Positions 10,247 through 20,300 of a DNA stretch of 64,000 nucleotides are shown here, in pieces (positions within the stretch are counted from its first letter, which is position 1; every line of letters begins with the position of its first letter). The notes below the pieces were generated by a model. The model did not search any database. It was not told the DNA's origin and saw only the letters and a program-made list of their open reading frames with translations. The position numbers were made by a program, and so were the translations under genes. The stretch lies in contig CANGIT010000006.1 in the NCBI GenBank assembly GCA_947454155.1, positions 1-64,000 of the forward strand, in the 5' to 3' direction. The DNA is from Chitinophagaceae bacterium (GTDB taxonomy: Bacteria > Bacteroidota > Bacteroidia > Chitinophagales > Chitinophagaceae).

Positions 10247-11848
10247 TTAATATTTCACTTCAAAAAAATCGAAGTCGGCCGAGCCACAATCATTGGTTCT
10301 TTTTGATCCGCTGGCAAACAAACCCATTTTTGCTCCCACCCATTTGCCGGGCTTAGCCGTAAACGGTAATTTTGTTTCCATAAAATTCGATCCATCCCAG
10401 CTGTAATTGAATCGCACCGTGGCACCCTGACCTACAACAATCTTTAGCGTTACAAGCTTGCTCGTTGATGAAAGGGTATCGAGGATGGTCATCTTTTCAG
10501 CATTTCCTTTATCTGCATTCAAACAAACAGATTGAACCAGGTAAAATTTGTCATCTCGCCTTTGTACGCCCAACCAGGCATAATCTGTTCCGAACACCAT
10601 CATACCGGCCTCCTCCCCATTATTCAATTTGTCGGCCTCAAGTTTTGTGGTAGCTTCAAAACGAAGCGCAGGAAATTTCTGCATGAGGAGATTCGGCAGG
10701 TCATATTTATTTTTGGCAGCATCTACAAGTGTTCTGGCGTATAACCTTAACTGTTGATCATGCAAAAAATACCATTCAATAGCTGCATTGGCCTGCCACT
10801 GCCAATCGGCACCCAGTGGAGCATGCCCGGAAAATTGGCTACTTTTTACCTGGGTCAACAATTGATGATACCCTGTATCCTTGTTGCCATAATTCATGAA
10901 CGGCTCGCCTGTACCATCGCCATCTTTATCTTCACCTATCACCGGCCAGTTGTTTTTCCAAATCATCGGTTGCAAGTGCACCACACGGCCGTAGGCCTCT
11001 TTATCCTGAAAATGCAGAAACCAGTCTTTGCCTTCCGGCGTTTGTACCCAAGCGCCCTGATGGGGCCCATTGATGGATGAACCGCCCTGCGCCATTACCA
11101 CTTTTCTTTCGAAGGGACCATAAATGTTTTTACTGCACAATACTGTTTGCCATCCGGTGCCGACGCCACCTGCGGGCACAAAAATGTAGAAAAATCCGTT
11201 TCGTTTGTAGATCTTAGGCCCCTCCACTGTAGGGTCAACACCATGCCCGTCATAAACAATGCGTCCCTCGTCTGTCACTTTGGTTCCTTCGGCATTCATC
11301 TGTTTTATGCTGATGATGCTTTTGATTCCGGCCCTGCTTCCCGCGTAGGCATGCACCAGGTAGGCTTTACCGTTATCATCCCAAAAAGGACAGGGATCGA
11401 TCAATCCTTTTCCGGCTTGAACCAGCACCGGATCTGACCATGGCCCCAAATAAGACTTGGCATGAACCATATAAATGCCAAAATCGGGGTCGGGATAATA
11501 AATGAAAAATTCATTATTGTGGTACCTGATGGATGGCGCCCAAACACCACCGCCATGTCTTACAGTTTGATAATAATCATCTGGCACCAATTTCTTCAAA
11601 GCATAGCCTGAAATCGTCCAATGCACGAGATCATGAGAAGTAAGTATCGGCAATCCGGGTGTACAGGTAAAACTGGAAGCCGTCATGATATAAGTATTAC
11701 CCACACGAATCGCATCGGGGTCACTGTAATCGGCATGCAGCACAGGGTTACTGTATTGGGCCGGCACCTCTGCCGTTATTTTGTTTTGTGCGATTGACTG
11801 TCCGATGTTGAAAACAAAAAGTATCGCGACGACTAAGTTGATTTTCAT
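10247..11848 (-). CDS. GH43-family glycoside hydrolase
   Basis: 533 aa ORF; SNPVLHADYSDPDAIRVGNTYIMTASSFTCTPGLPILTSHDLVHW, C-terminal beta-sandwich. Confidence 0.92.
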   Translation of the reverse strand: MKINLVVAILFVFNIGQSIAQNKITAEVPAQYSNPVLHADYSDPDAIRVGNTYIMTASSFTCTPGLPILTSHDLVHWTISGYALKKLVPDDYYQTVRHGGGVWAPSIRYHNNEFFIYYPDPDFGIYMVHAKSYLGPWSDPVLVQAGKGLIDPCPFWDDNGKAYLVHAYAGSRAGIKSIISIKQMNAEGTKVTDEGRIVYDGHGVDPTVEGPKIYKRNGFFYIFVPAGGVGTGWQTVLCSKNIYGPFERKVVMAQGGSSINGPHQGAWVQTPEGKDWFLHFQDKEAYGRVVHLQPMIWKNNWPVIGEDKDGDGTGEPFMNYGNKDTGYHQLLTQVKSSQFSGHAPLGADWQWQANAAIEWYFLHDQQLRLYARTLVDAAKNKYDLPNLLMQKFPALRFEATTKLEADKLNNGEEAGMMVFGTDYAWLGVQRRDDKFYLVQSVCLNADKGNAEKMTILDTLSSTSKLVTLKIVVGQGATVRFNYSWDGSNFMETKLPFTAKPGKWVGAKMGLFASGSKRTNDCGSADFDFFEVKY

Positions 11849-11849
11849 T

Positions 11850-12902
11850 TTACGCTTCTTTTAAATGGATGACCTTCTTTTGTTGATGGCTTTCAAAAGC
11901 GGCTTCGATAATTCTTATCACAGCTGTAGCTTCTTCTGGGTGCACAATTGGCAGCTGCTTTTCGCGAATAGATTGGTACAATCCATCAAAGAACAAATTA
12001 TAATTCCCCTGAAGTGTAGGAATGTTTTTTCTGATCAACGCACCATCTTCTTCTGTATGTAACAAACCCGAAAAAGCATCAGGCTCTATGCCCCATTTGA
12101 CACGATTAGGCATTTGTCCAGACTGCAAATCTTTTTCCTGCACATCGGCTTTGGTTTTGATGAAAGAACCTTTATCTCCATGCAGGATGTAACCGGGCAG
12201 GGCTTCCCGAACCTGATAGCTGGCTTTGAGTCTGACACGAAAACCTGGATAATACAACAGCAATTCGAAATAATCATCCACTTTTGAAGCCGGGCGCATG
12301 GCAAAAATATCTGCAAAAACGGCCTCTGGCCAACCAAAGAGCACCAAGGCCTGGTCGATCAAATGAGAACCCAAATCATATAAACATCCGGTTCCTTTCA
12401 TCACGGTTTCCTTATGCACTTTATAGGAAAGATTGTTGTCGAAGCGATCGAAATGAAATTCAGCTTCACGCAGCGCTCCTATTCTTTTTTGACTCAATAC
12501 TTGCTTTACTGTTAGAAAATCGCTATCGAATCGTCTGTTGTGAAACACTGTGAGCACAAGATTTTTCTCTTTGGCCAGGGATGTCAATTCCATACACTCT
12601 TCTACTGAAGGAGCAAACGGCTTTTCCACCAGCACATGTTTGCCGGCCTTCAGTGCCGCTTTGGATAATTCATAATGCGTCACATTGGGGGTGTTGACCA
12701 CCACAAGTTCAATGGATTCATCCGCCAGCATTTCATGATAATCACGATAGGTTTTCACATCCTGATATTTTTCAGCGGTGATATTTTTTGAACGTTCCCA
12801 AGCGGCTGCAAAGCGGAATCCCGGATGTGTGAGGAGAAACGGCGCGTGAAAGACGGTGCCGCTCATACCTACTGAACAAAGTGCTGTGGAGATGGGTTTC
12901 AT
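11850..12902 (-). CDS. Gfo/Idh/MocA family oxidoreductase
   Basis: 350 aa ORF; VNTPNVTHYELSKAALKAGKHVLVEKPFAPSVEECMEL. Confidence 0.93.
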   Translation of the reverse strand: MKPISTALCSVGMSGTVFHAPFLLTHPGFRFAAAWERSKNITAEKYQDVKTYRDYHEMLADESIELVVVNTPNVTHYELSKAALKAGKHVLVEKPFAPSVEECMELTSLAKEKNLVLTVFHNRRFDSDFLTVKQVLSQKRIGALREAEFHFDRFDNNLSYKVHKETVMKGTGCLYDLGSHLIDQALVLFGWPEAVFADIFAMRPASKVDDYFELLLYYPGFRVRLKASYQVREALPGYILHGDKGSFIKTKADVQEKDLQSGQMPNRVKWGIEPDAFSGLLHTEEDGALIRKNIPTLQGNYNLFFDGLYQSIREKQLPIVHPEEATAVIRIIEAAFESHQQKKVIHLKEA

Positions 12903-13078
12903 GGTATAATCGTTTCACCCCTTCGGGGTTAGATTGTTTTTTGTTTGGTGTTAGAATCGTTTCACCCCTGCGGGGTTTGGTATAATCGTTTCACCCCTTC
13001 GGGGTTAGATTGTTTTTTGTTTGGTGTTAGAATCGTTTCACTCCTACGGGGTTTGATTGTATTTTGTTTAGCGTAATC
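12903..13078. repeat. 76-bp intergenic tandem repeat with four AATCGTTTCACYCCTNCGGGGTT hairpin motifs
   Basis: Period 76 (12903 and 12979 both start ggtataatcgtttcacccc); degenerate third start gattgtattttgtttagcgtaatc to about 13078. Confidence 0.9.
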
Positions 13079-13089
13079 AAATCATCAGT

Positions 13090-14034
13090 TCACTCCGGTT
13101 TCCAGTTGCCAAAAATATTTTCCAGCGTGTATCTCGCGGCTTCTTCATCTGAAAGCTGCTTGCTCCACTTTACGCGAGATTCGGGATGAGCGCCCGGACC
13201 AAAGGAATGATATTCGGCGAAACGTGCGGTGGATTCGTTGGCCGGATTTTTCCAGTTGTTCCATCCTTCGGGTAAAATATGGGCTCCGATATCGCAATTC
13301 AAATAAGTTACGCTGGCGGTTGGACTCCATGGCCGACCAAGTGAAACCTTGTTCAATCCACTATCGGCTGTGAGCGTGCAATTTCTGAAAACAAAACCGA
13401 ATGGAATGATACTGTTGGTAGAGGCCGCTGTTACATGCGAGTTCTTCTTGCTATGGATATGACAACTGTCAAAAACTGCCGTGGCCGCACCGAAAATAAA
13501 ATCGGTGGTCCCTTCGATGTAGCAGTTGCGGTAGTATTGTTTCACACCATTACCACTTAAAAAAAGCACATCCTGAAAACCGGTCATGCCACAATTGAAA
13601 AACGCAGCCCTGTTGCCTTCCACACGAAGGGCCACTGCCTGTCCGGCTTTTAAACCGGCATCGTTGCTGAAGGTGATGTCTTCGGCACGAAAATCATTTC
13701 CATAAATAAACACCGAAGCGGAAGTCCAGGTATTTACGGTATCTCCATTACTGAGTTGGGTTCCTGCGTGATTGTTGTAATTGATGATGGTGTTTGCGCT
13801 GCCACTACCCTTTAACGTGATGAAGTTTTTCCGCGCATCTACGGTCACCACTTCTTTATAAATGCCTGGCTTCACGTGGATCACCAGTCGTTGGCTGTTG
13901 CCTTCCGGCACTGCATCTATGGCGGCTTGTATCGTCTTGAAACGATTGCGACTATCTGCACCTACTGTCCATTTCGAAGTTGTGCAAGAGGCCAGCAGCA
14001 AAAGCAGCAGTATACAAAGCAATAAATTTCGCAT
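13090..14034 (-). CDS. Pectinesterase (second copy)
   Basis: 314 aa ORF; RFKTIQAAIDAVPEGNSQRLVIHVKPGIYKEVVTV, GFQDVLFL, CYIEGTTDFIFGAATAVFDSCHI. Confidence 0.93.
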   Translation of the reverse strand: MRNLLLCILLLLLLASCTTSKWTVGADSRNRFKTIQAAIDAVPEGNSQRLVIHVKPGIYKEVVTVDARKNFITLKGSGSANTIINYNNHAGTQLSNGDTVNTWTSASVFIYGNDFRAEDITFSNDAGLKAGQAVALRVEGNRAAFFNCGMTGFQDVLFLSGNGVKQYYRNCYIEGTTDFIFGAATAVFDSCHIHSKKNSHVTAASTNSIIPFGFVFRNCTLTADSGLNKVSLGRPWSPTASVTYLNCDIGAHILPEGWNNWKNPANESTARFAEYHSFGPGAHPESRVKWSKQLSDEEAARYTLENIFGNWKPE

Positions 14035-14035
14035 C

Positions 14036-14800
14036 TTATCTCTTAATGTTCTTAGTGGATTTCACCAGATTTTCTTTCATCTCCGGAAACAGGGTGATGA
14101 ATTCTTTCAATGCAATCTGGGCGACCAGCCTTGCGCCCAGTTCGGAATAATGCGTATTGTCTTCTTTGCCATTGGGATAGTTGGGATGATCGCCGGGCTG
14201 CAATTGCAGAAATAACAATCTTGAAGTGGAGTCCCCGAAATGCTGGTAAAGCGTTCTTGTTTTTGTATCCATATCTACCAAAGGAACTTTGAGCGAATCG
14301 GCCAATTGTAATACAGCTGCACTATATTCTATGTGCGTTTCCAGCGCCTGTCCGACATTGTCAAATTTTCTTCTGCTTACCGGCGTGTACAAAACAGGAA
14401 TGCCTTTCTTCTCGCGCGATTCATTCACAAATCGACTTAGGTTGGTTTTGAATTCATCAATTGTTGTGTACCTGTCTTTCTTTTCTTTGGATTCGTCGTT
14501 ATGTCCGAATTCAATGAACACATAATCTCCTTCCTGCACATTCTCTATCACCGACTGCCAGATACCTTCGGAAATGAAGGTTCTTGTACTTCTGCCGTTT
14601 TTGGCTTTGTTGACAATTCGAACAGCAGCAGTATCCCAAAAATAAACATAGGGCATCCCCCATCCGGTTTCGGGATAAGCGCCTGTTTCCTTGATACTCA
14701 TTGTACTGTCGCCACACATCCAAATGGTGATTTTCTTTTTCGGAGGAAGAATCATGGCCATAAGCAGTACTGTTGAAAGGATGAAGAGATATTTTTTCAT
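14036..14800 (-). CDS. Rhamnogalacturonan acetylesterase-like SGNH hydrolase
   Basis: 254 aa ORF; CGDSTMSIK...GWGMPYVYF, VFIEFGHNDESK, DNTHYSELGARLVA. Confidence 0.9.
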   Translation of the reverse strand: MKKYLFILSTVLLMAMILPPKKKITIWMCGDSTMSIKETGAYPETGWGMPYVYFWDTAAVRIVNKAKNGRSTRTFISEGIWQSVIENVQEGDYVFIEFGHNDESKEKKDRYTTIDEFKTNLSRFVNESREKKGIPVLYTPVSRRKFDNVGQALETHIEYSAAVLQLADSLKVPLVDMDTKTRTLYQHFGDSTSRLLFLQLQPGDHPNYPNGKEDNTHYSELGARLVAQIALKEFITLFPEMKENLVKSTKNIKR

Positions 14801-14831
14801 TTTAAATGTATGACTTTTGATGGTTAGATTT

Positions 14832-16289
14832 TTATTTCACCAATTGATTCAAATAGATTTCTATATTGGTGTATTGCTTTGACAATTTGTAAATGGCAGC
14901 GTCATTGCTATCGGGATTCAAACCGTTAGCTTTTTCCCAAACGTCAGGCATGCCATCTTTGTCTTTATCCGTCAACAAGTTACCCGAACGCAGGCTGGGC
15001 CAAGCATTAACCGTTTGCTCGTAGGCGGTACCGTGAGGATAGCCGCCTTGCACATCAATCAGTTTGCCTGTCCTGTTTCTTACATCATCGATGATCCGCA
15101 AATCCAGCGTGTCTCTAGAAGGCAGCGTACAACCCGAACGATTCAAGACGTCGTCATAGGCTTGTTTTGCATTTTGCAAACTGATGGGCTCAAATGGAAA
15201 AGCGGTGGGCATGACCACATTGTCAAATTTATCATCAGGCAATGGCTCATTTAAATGCACACCTGCCCAATTGTTATCACTGAGCGCTTCATCTCCTTCC
15301 ATCACATTGCCTTGCACATGCCATTGGCCAAAAGGAATGTCTTTACGCCGATAGGGCGTAGCAAAATGATCAAGCGATTTTTTTGAAGTGGACGGTCCAG
15401 GCTTATAGTAGTTATTGATGATGTTGTAATGCCCCCCTTCGCCGGCATAAACATTGTTGCCCCCCCAATTGTAAATCACATTGTTGCTGAAGTCGCAGTT
15501 CTCTTCAGCGGTATGCCTGATACCATTGAATCGTGGCGTGCGACTGTTGCAATGAGCAAAAAGGTTGTGATGAAAACTGGCATGAGCTCCACCCCAGATG
15601 GCACCGAATCCATGATGTTCATAATCGGAATCTCCGGCTTCAAAATGATAGGAATAATTGAGGGGCTCTGCCACCAGATTCCACTGTACACTCATGCTGT
15701 CTCCGGCATAAATGCTGAACGCTTCGTCGGTGCTCCAGCTGAAACTGCAATGGTCGATAATGATGTTTTTTCTTCTGAAGCCGCCAAAAGCGTCATCGCC
15801 GCCATTTCCGTCGATCTTGCCTCCTCTTTGAAACTTATCGCCCAGTCGAAATCGCATATACCTCACAATGATGTTATCGCCATCAAGCGAAACGGATTGG
15901 TCTGCAATACAGATGCCCTCTCCGGGTGCCGATTGCCCGGCAATCGTTGCATTTCCTTTGATGCGTATTTTTTTTTGAAGATGAATGGTACCGGCTACTG
16001 CAAAAACTATGATGCGCGGGCCATCTGCCTCTGCGGCCCATCGAAAACTGCCGGGACCATTGTCGTTTAAATTATCTACCAATAATACTCTCCCACCACG
16101 ACCACCGGTGGTATATTTCCCAAAACCTTCCGCTTCAGGAAATGCAAGTGTTGGCTGTAAAGTGGCAGTCGATCTTTTATTACTTTTTTTTGACGAAAGG
16201 CAGGAAACGAAATTGACGGCCATCAATAACGTCACGATAATCTTGAGATTGACACCATGTCGGTTGTAAAAACAAATAAGATGATGCAT
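14832..16289 (-). CDS. Pectate lyase (PL1-like), probable lipoprotein
   Basis: 485 aa ORF; FPEAEGFGKYTTGGRGGRVLLVDNLNDNGPGSFRWA, IIIDHCSFSWSTDEAFSIY; VNFVSC lipobox-like. Confidence 0.9.
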   Translation of the reverse strand: MHHLICFYNRHGVNLKIIVTLLMAVNFVSCLSSKKSNKRSTATLQPTLAFPEAEGFGKYTTGGRGGRVLLVDNLNDNGPGSFRWAAEADGPRIIVFAVAGTIHLQKKIRIKGNATIAGQSAPGEGICIADQSVSLDGDNIIVRYMRFRLGDKFQRGGKIDGNGGDDAFGGFRRKNIIIDHCSFSWSTDEAFSIYAGDSMSVQWNLVAEPLNYSYHFEAGDSDYEHHGFGAIWGGAHASFHHNLFAHCNSRTPRFNGIRHTAEENCDFSNNVIYNWGGNNVYAGEGGHYNIINNYYKPGPSTSKKSLDHFATPYRRKDIPFGQWHVQGNVMEGDEALSDNNWAGVHLNEPLPDDKFDNVVMPTAFPFEPISLQNAKQAYDDVLNRSGCTLPSRDTLDLRIIDDVRNRTGKLIDVQGGYPHGTAYEQTVNAWPSLRSGNLLTDKDKDGMPDVWEKANGLNPDSNDAAIYKLSKQYTNIEIYLNQLVK

Positions 16290-16319
16290 GATGAGTTTCT
16301 TTTACAACCGTAAAAAAGT

Positions 16320-17345
16320 TTACCAAACATTACGTGGACAAGTATCTGCTTTTTTACCCAGTGTAAGTCCGAGTACGATTTCGTGCGTATTGCCTACATA
16401 AGTTTTAAGCCGCGAGTTGACCGTTGAATTGTAAGAATAACTGATATTAAGTGTCCTGCCCAGTGTAAAACCGGCCATGGCAGCCATTCCGCTGAGTTCA
16501 TCCTTCAAGCGGTAACCGGCACCGATCCAAACCAGATTCTCGTAACTGAGTTTCGTATTCACATGAACAAAAACCGGAAGTGGATTGATGATTTGTACCG
16601 AAATTGAAGGCACAAGTGACAAACTGGGTGTCAAGTAAAATTTATAGCCTGTTTGGAAAAACAGATGTGGCTTGTAAAAATCACCATAAGTTGTATTCTT
16701 CACAAACCTCACTTTTCCCGGAACGATGTTCAATACCGATGCACCAAAGAAAAAACTGGAGTCGTACAACACCAAACCAACACCTAACTCAGGCATCACC
16801 TTCTGCAAATCGCCGCTGTTGTAACCTATGGCTGGATCATTGGGATCGAGGCTTCCCCAAACAATTTTGGACCTGTCGAGATTGACATTGGTGAAACCTG
16901 CTGTAATTCCCGCCGACAACAACATCTGATGAGTGACCGGCGTATGGTAGGCATAAGTAACACCTACGCTTGTACGATTGATATATCCTGTTTTGTCTGA
17001 AATGAAAGACAACCCTATGCCATGATGGGGAGCAGGCGCATCGTAAGGATCTCCGGCCAGTTGATAGGGATTGGCCGACAAAGACTGCATAGAGGTAGCC
17101 GTGGAGCGGCCATCTGTTTTACCAATCGGTTTGTGGATGGTGAAATAAGTGGTTACCGGTGCACCTTCCAAATCCGTCCATTGGTTGCGGTAACTGAATT
17201 TCGCATCGGTATAATTTTCAATGCCCGCAAATCCTGGATTGATGATGTAGTTGTTGAGGATGTACTGGGTATAATAGGGTTTCTGTTGGGCAAATGCTCC
17301 AAGTTCAGCCACCAGTATCAATAAAATCAAAAATGCCTTTTTCAT
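16320..17345 (-). CDS. PorP/SprF-family type IX secretion membrane protein
   Basis: 341 aa ORF; AQQKPYYTQYILNNYIINPGFAGIENYTDAKFSYRNQWTDLEGAP. Confidence 0.92.
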   Translation of the reverse strand: MKKAFLILLILVAELGAFAQQKPYYTQYILNNYIINPGFAGIENYTDAKFSYRNQWTDLEGAPVTTYFTIHKPIGKTDGRSTATSMQSLSANPYQLAGDPYDAPAPHHGIGLSFISDKTGYINRTSVGVTYAYHTPVTHQMLLSAGITAGFTNVNLDRSKIVWGSLDPNDPAIGYNSGDLQKVMPELGVGLVLYDSSFFFGASVLNIVPGKVRFVKNTTYGDFYKPHLFFQTGYKFYLTPSLSLVPSISVQIINPLPVFVHVNTKLSYENLVWIGAGYRLKDELSGMAAMAGFTLGRTLNISYSYNSTVNSRLKTYVGNTHEIVLGLTLGKKADTCPRNVW

Positions 17346-17377
17346 AAATATCTTAATCTTTTACAGCTCATGCCAAA

Positions 17378-20300
17378 TTAACGAATGATAGTCACATAGC
17401 CTTTTTTGGCTTGTCTTGCCCCACCTAAATCAATGATGTAATAATAGGTACCGGATGGCAAAGGTTTTCCTTTGAAGGATCCATCCCATGGGTTATTATA
17501 ATTTTTAGAATCGTACAAAACCTGACCATAACGGTTGAATACCTGAACATGCTGGTTGGGATAAAGCGACAGGTTTTCTATACGCCATGTATCATTGATG
17601 CCGTCTCCATTGGGTGTAAAGGTGTTAGGCACAATGAAGTCTTTCACCACCTTGATGAACAAGGCATCATCAGCATGACAGCCATCTGCGGAAGTCACAT
17701 TCACTGTATAGGTGATATCTTCTCTTGGTGTGCAAACTGGGGCTGCAATCACGGTGCTGTTTAGATAAGTGCCCGGATCCCATACATAACTCAACCCATT
17801 TCCAATGGCTACCTGTGGAGTCAAGGTCACCGCATCGCCTTCAAGAATGTTGCGGTCTGGCCCCAAGTTGAATTGAGGTGTCGGATACACTTGGATGGTT
17901 TGTGTGGCCGAATCGCGGCAACCATTGGCGGCCACAAAAAGATATTGAAGTGTATGAGTTCCCGTACCTGCATCAGCCGGAACAAAAACAGGACTTGTGG
18001 TGATGCCGCTTCCGGAATAGGTGCCTGTGCCGGCATTGCTGAAGATGTCATGAGCAGTATTCAATGTTATAGATGGTACCTCCTGACAAACTCCTGCGAT
18101 AGCATCAAACTGTACTTTGGGCGCGGCATAAACCGTGATATCCTGGAAATACTGACCTTCACAAGCGCTTCCGCTAAATGCTTTGATCAGCACTTTATAG
18201 GTGATGGTGGCAGGCGTGCCAAACACGGAATAGTTATGCGTGTATACTTCCCCGGCAGTAGGCGTGTTGTCTGTAAGCATCAGGCCGGGATTACCATTGA
18301 AGTCCCAGTAAATTTCAATCCTGTTGATGGTTCCAAATCCGGTCACCACACTGGTATTGGTGATGCTCAACGCCGTGTTGCTGCAGATGTTACCAGTGTT
18401 GTTCACGGTATAGGATGCAGTTGGGGCATTATAAACGGTAATCTGACGGGTGGAATCTTTCACACAACCCAATGCCGATGTGGCGGTAAGCGTTACGTTG
18501 AAGTTTCCGCCTGTAGTGTAGTTATGCGTTGGACTTTGTTGATTACCCAATGGAGAAGCATCGCCAAAGTTCCACGACCATTGATTGACCGAACCTGCTG
18601 TAATGGTGCTGTTATCGGTAAACACCGCCGATCCCGTTGGGATACAAACATCCGTGAAACTGAATGCGGCTCTCGGTTTGGGATGGACACTCACTTGTTG
18701 CGGAGTCATCACACTTACACAACCATTGGAATTGGTGATGGTCAGCTGAACGGTATAAATGTTGGCTGTGGTGTAAGTATGGGTGATAGGACCTGCCGAA
18801 GTTTCGGTTTGTGTATTTCCATCGCCGAAGTTCCACTGCCATTGTGTTATAGATGTTGCATTGGGTGTGGAGGCATCCGTAAAAGTGATGGCATCGCCCG
18901 CGCAACGAATAGCACTGAACGTGAATCCGGCTATGGGCAAAGCATTGACCACAATGCTACCCGACAAAGAAACATTGGAGCAGGTACTCACAGATGTAAC
19001 CGTATAGTTGAAAGTACCTGTTGAAGTGGGTGTTCCACTGATGGTGAATACACCCGCATTATAGCTGCCTGTGACGCCAGCAGGCAATGACCCGGTGAGC
19101 GTGGCACTTGTAGCACTTCCCCCCAGACTATAAGTGATGTTGGATATGGCACTGTTGATGCAAACCGTTTGTGAAGCAGTGGTTGCCGCAGAGCTGAGCG
19201 TGATGGTAGGCAAAGCCAGCACTGTAATGCTTCCTGAAAGTGATAAGTTGGCACAAGGGCTGACTGTTGTAACTGTATAGTTGAATGTGCCCGCTAATGT
19301 TGGTGTCCCACTTACCGTAAACACACCTGCATTGTAATTCCCCGTAACACCTGCTGGCAAACCGGTAATCGTAGCGCCGGTTCCGCTTCCGCCAATGGCA
19401 TAAGTGATATTGGTGATAGCAGCGTTGTTACAAACAGTTTGAGCAGTCGTTGCTGCGGCAGATGTCAATGTGATGGTGGGAGCCGGATTAACAGTAATGG
19501 TTCCGGAGATGGATGCATTGGTACAAGGACTTACCGAAGTGACAGTGTAATTGAAAGTTCCTGTCACCGTTGGTGTTCCAGAAATAGTGAACACCCCTGC
19601 GTTATATGAGCCGGTAACACCACCAGGCAAAGTACCGCTTACAGTGGCACTTGTTGCACTTCCTCCTAAATTATACGTGATGGAAGTGATGGCATTGAGA
19701 TTACAAACTGTTTGAGCATCGGTACCTGTTGCAGATGAAAGCGAGATGGTGGCCAATGGTGTAACTGTAATCGTTCCGCTGAGGGTAAGATTCGCACAAG
19801 GACTTACCGTTGAAACCGTGTAGTTATACGTTCCGGCAGATGTTGGAGTTCCGCTGATGGTGAATACACCGGCATTAAATACACCTGTAACTCCGGGAGG
19901 CAATGTGGCGGTAACTGTAGCGCCGTTTCCGCTACCACCGATAGCGTAAGTGATGTTTGTAATCGGTGAGTTGTTACATACAGTTTGTGCCGCAGTTGCA
20001 GCCGCTGAAGACAATGACAATGTGGGTGCCGCATTCACTGTAAGGGTACCCGACAAAGAAACATTGGTACAAGGACTCACTGAAGTTACCGTATAGTTGA
20101 AAGTACCTGTTGAAGTGGGTGTTCCACTGATGGTGTATGTTCCGGCATTGAATGTTCCGGTAACACCAGCAGGCAAACTGCCTGTAAGCGTGGCTCCTGT
20201 TGATGATCCGCCTAAACTGTAAGTGATGTTGGCAATGGCTGTATTGGCACAAACAGTTTGTGTGGCAGTAGTGGTGGCGGAAGTCAGCGTGATGGTGGGT

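Noticed and set aside
12903-13078. CRISPR array
   Set aside because: Repeats are contiguous with period 76 and near-identical 'spacers', containing internal hairpins; no cas genes
15941-15952. GCAATCGTTGCA as another regulatory site
   Set aside because: Lies within the pectate lyase coding sequence and lacks the flanking TAC...ACC; treated as background for the shared motif
17873-19024. 383-aa plus-strand ORF inside the giant adhesin gene, and many similar antisense ORFs
   Set aside because: Antisense to long, repetitive Thr/Ser/Gly-rich coding sequence; no recognisable domain, and codon bias of the real gene explains the lack of stops
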